DNA of 64,000 nucleotides from positions 9,362,001 through 9,426,000 of the forward strand of contig OZ234498.1 of NCBI GenBank assembly GCA_965153455.1, written 5' to 3'. Below are positions 61,951-64,000 of the stretch, one piece after another (position 1 is the stretch's first letter; each line of letters starts with the position of its first letter). The notes below the pieces were generated by a model that saw nothing but the letters and a program-made list of their open reading frames with translations, did not search any database and was not told the origin of the DNA. Origin of the DNA: Sphagnum compactum (taxonomy: Eukaryota; Bryophyta; Sphagnopsida; Sphagnales). The position numbers and the translations under genes were made by a program.

Positions 61951-62460
61951 TTAAAGACAAGAAATCCTAAATTTAAGAAGAATAGAAAAAAACCTTAACA
62001 ACTTTCCAAGATGTGATGTACTACCTTTTGGAAACCACAAAACAAAATCACCAAATTTGAATTTTTTTTTTGTATTCTTCTGTTGATTCCATAAAGCCAT
62101 ATTCCATTGTTGCGTTCTAGATTTCACCTTAGATTGTAATATGTCTTCTTGCAACTTCTCTAGTTCTAAAACCCTACTTGTTAAAACTCTTACAAGATTC
62201 CCTTTTATGTGGTCATTACCAATTACTAGATGTATGTATTCTATAGGCATTAAAAGATGTAATCCATAAACAAGCTAGTATGGTGTGTATCCTATAACTA
62301 CTTTGTATGTTATTTTGTAAAAAAACAAAATTGTTGGTAAATGTTCATCCCAATCCATTTTATTCTCACTAACCAATTTAATCAACAATGTTCGCAACAC
62401 CTTATTAGTGGACTTTATTTGACTATTCCCCTATGGATAATAAGTAATGAATTAACATGT
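61951..62460 (-). pseudogene. Gypsy-type integrase C-terminal remnant
   Basis: Reading the minus strand from about 62460: YYP*GNSQIKSTNK, ENKMDWDEHLPTILFFYK, GYTPY*LVYGLHLLMPIEYI, then LEKLQEDILQSK and FGDFVLWFPKGSTSHLGKL. This is the end of the catalytic core and the C-terminal domain of a Ty3/gypsy integrase. Stops fall where Gln is expected (CAR to TAR). The catalytic Glu position, normally E in GNGQxE, reads Lys here, so it would be inactive even if read through. Upstream domains are not found in the window. Confidence 0.85.
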
Positions 62461-62617
62461 TTTAGTAAGAAATGATTTGTCAAATGCTTAATAACACCAT
62501 TAATAAAATGCACACCCTAATCTATGACTATAGTTAATGGACATTCAAACCTGATAAAAATGCACTCATTGTGTTCAATTTTTAAAAATTCATCAGGATA
62601 TCTAGTGGGTATCATAG

Positions 62618-62647
62618 AAAAAAAAATTGTTTTTTTTTTTTTTTTTT
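62618..62647 (-). repeat. A9 then T18 run; possible retroposon poly(A) tail (minus strand)
   Basis: A T18 tract (about 62630–62647) abuts a change from decayed gypsy DNA on the left to moderately GC-rich unrelated DNA on the right (62,650–63,000). On the minus strand this reads as a poly(A) tail, consistent with a SINE- or LINE-like insertion into the integrase remnant. No internal Pol III box or target duplication was identified. Confidence 0.35.
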
Positions 62648-63320
62648 GAGCAGGTTTTTACACTTGACAAAGCCCTTGGGAGTGGGCTCTACCAGATTTG
62701 GGCCTGCACTTCATGTTGCCTTGTAAAGCCTTACCCTACACTACAAACCCTGAATCCTTTTTGGGTACCATTAACCATGGTAAATATCCGGTCATCATAT
62801 GAAATCAGGGTCTCTCATAGCTGATTTAGCATTTCCTGGGTTAAATACGGCCACCAAAAGGCCTCACTTAAGAAGGTGAAGCTATGAGTGTAGGTGATGG
62901 TTCACTCGGAAGGGGCCTTGGGTGAAGACGCACTTAGAGCATGCTGAACAAGAGCTCTCTATTGGTATTTATCACATTCAGTGCACACCATTTAATTTCT
63001 CCTGCATCCCAACCATGAACTTGAAAAGACGGACTTTACAAAGTGAGAGATTATTTAACTCTCATCACCTGGGTCCGATCATTGTAGTTGGCCAATGAGA
63101 AGAAATACCATAATACCTTTACCATTCTAGCATCTTCTTGAAAAATGTTTATTATTTTTTCACTTCAACAGTAAAAAGTTTCTTGAAATTTCGGCACTTT
63201 CAAAGGCCTGGCCATGTAAACCTGGAGTAAGTGAAATGACCATGTACACTACTACTAAAGGCTCTTACATTGTTACCTTCATCTTCTTGAAGATCTTTTA
63301 ATAAACCCTCTTAGAGATCT
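62648..63320. other. Unrecognised moderately GC-rich stretch
   Basis: No gene supported. It could be the body of a retroposon ending in the poly(A) run at its left. Confidence 0.35.
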
Positions 63321-64000
63321 ATCTATGAAGCAAGGTAGTTTGTTTTCTTTTGTCGTGCTGAGATCTTCCAAACCAAACCATAGCGCTTCATGTCATGCTC
63401 TTGGTATCTTCGGAAGGCTCTAGATGAGTAGGGGTGCACAGACTTGGTTTGAGACTGGTTAGAGCTATGGCGTGGAAGCTAGTGATTATAGAATCATTCT
63501 TACAAGTGAAAAATAAATAAAATCAAAACTGAAAACTGTATTTAAATTTGAAAGTGTTCTTGCTGTTGTGGGAAAGCCCTGGACCCGTCAGATCTAATAA
63601 GGTTTATTTCACAACTTTCAGAGCTAAGGTGTGGAAGATACTGATTTTTGAGTGGATTTTTAAAAAACATTCAAACAAAATGAAAATATTGTGTTTGGAA
63701 GGAAAAATCAGTTGTGTTTACAATGTATTCACACTTGGGCCAATGGCACATGCTACACTAATAATAATTAAAGAAAAAATGCTAAATTTGGATGGAAAGA
63801 CCTTCATATATCTATGAAGCAAGGTAGTTGATGCAACCCTGTCAAACTTTATTGATGGACACACACGATTAGGAATTAGCAAGGTAGTTTGTTTTGTTTT
63901 GTTTGTCATGTTGAGATCTCCCAAACCAAACCGCGGTGTTTCATGTTGCACTCTTGGTATCTTCGAAAAGCTTTAGATGAGTAAGGGTGCATTGACTTGG
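63321..64000 (+). repeat. Direct repeat, two copies of ~125 bp, running to the right edge
   Basis: Copy 1 (63321–63446) and copy 2 (63811–64000, with about 60 extra bases after AAGCAAGGTAGTT) share TCTATGAAGCAAGGTAGTT, GAGATCTYCCAAACCAAACC, CTCTTGGTATCTTCG and TAGATGAGTARGGGTGCA. The spacer also has a weaker internal repeat (AGAGCTAWGGYGTGGAAG at about 63462 and 63620). This may be a tandem array or the two ends of a terminal-repeat element that continues to the right. Confidence 0.75.

Noticed and set aside
1-64000. tRNA, rRNA, CRISPR, organelle inserts
   Set aside because: I looked for tRNA-like box A/B pairs, rRNA cores, regularly spaced CRISPR-type repeats and chloroplast genes and saw none I could support by eye; tRNAscan-SE and Rfam searches would be decisive.

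Overview
This window is nuclear DNA from a land plant. Four genes have plant-type GT–AG introns of about 90–1,200 bp and match familiar plant families. The intergenic DNA is very AT-rich and full of decayed transposons, telobox motifs (AAACCCTAA) and GA/CT microsatellites. No bacterial operons, ribosome-binding sites or CRISPR arrays are seen. The compact introns combined with divergent versions of conserved proteins make me lean towards a non-flowering lineage (bryophyte, lycophyte or fern), but that is inference; an organism-level search was not possible.

Layout, left to right. 1–2,897 (−) holds the 5' five exons of an ALKBH10B-type RNA demethylase gene, which runs off the left edge; its leader and promoter extend to about 4.5 kb. 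4.5–12.5 kb is AT-rich DNA with tandem repeats. 12.49–15.5 kb (+) is a decayed Helentron/Helitron with OTU-like, zinc-ribbon, DUF6570-like and HUH Rep parts, truncated before the helicase. 15.5–18.2 kb (+) contains a spliced gene of unrecognised family whose last exons join in phase. 18.2–29.2 kb is repeat-rich, with paired dispersed repeats and telomere-like repeats. 29.2–32.84 kb (+) is an intact five-exon Yippee-like zinc protein gene. 32.8–36.9 kb has no recognisable gene.

36.95–40.04 kb (+) is a broken Ty1/copia element whose 3' LTR ends inside exon 5 of an FAD-dependent monooxygenase gene (40.04–41.4 kb, −), which is truncated there and also has a splice-phase break. A GC-rich minisatellite lies upstream of it. 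45.35–47.96 kb (−) is an intact four-exon membrane RING-H2 E3 ligase gene. 52.17–53.40 kb (−) is a small unrecognised gene with a Gly/Cys-rich stretch. Its upstream region carries a GA tract followed by six 35-bp units, each with a GAGAGA motif and a telobox. 55,357–55,830 is a pogo/Emigrant-like MITE. 58–64 kb is decayed gypsy-type DNA plus direct repeats at the right edge.

The recognisable genes are independent housekeeping or regulatory genes, not a pathway. The points most worth following up are the telobox/GAGA minisatellite (a possible Polycomb-type element), the copia insertion into the monooxygenase gene, the OTU-carrying Helentron relic, and the consistent CAR/CGA-to-stop decay of the transposon reading frames.
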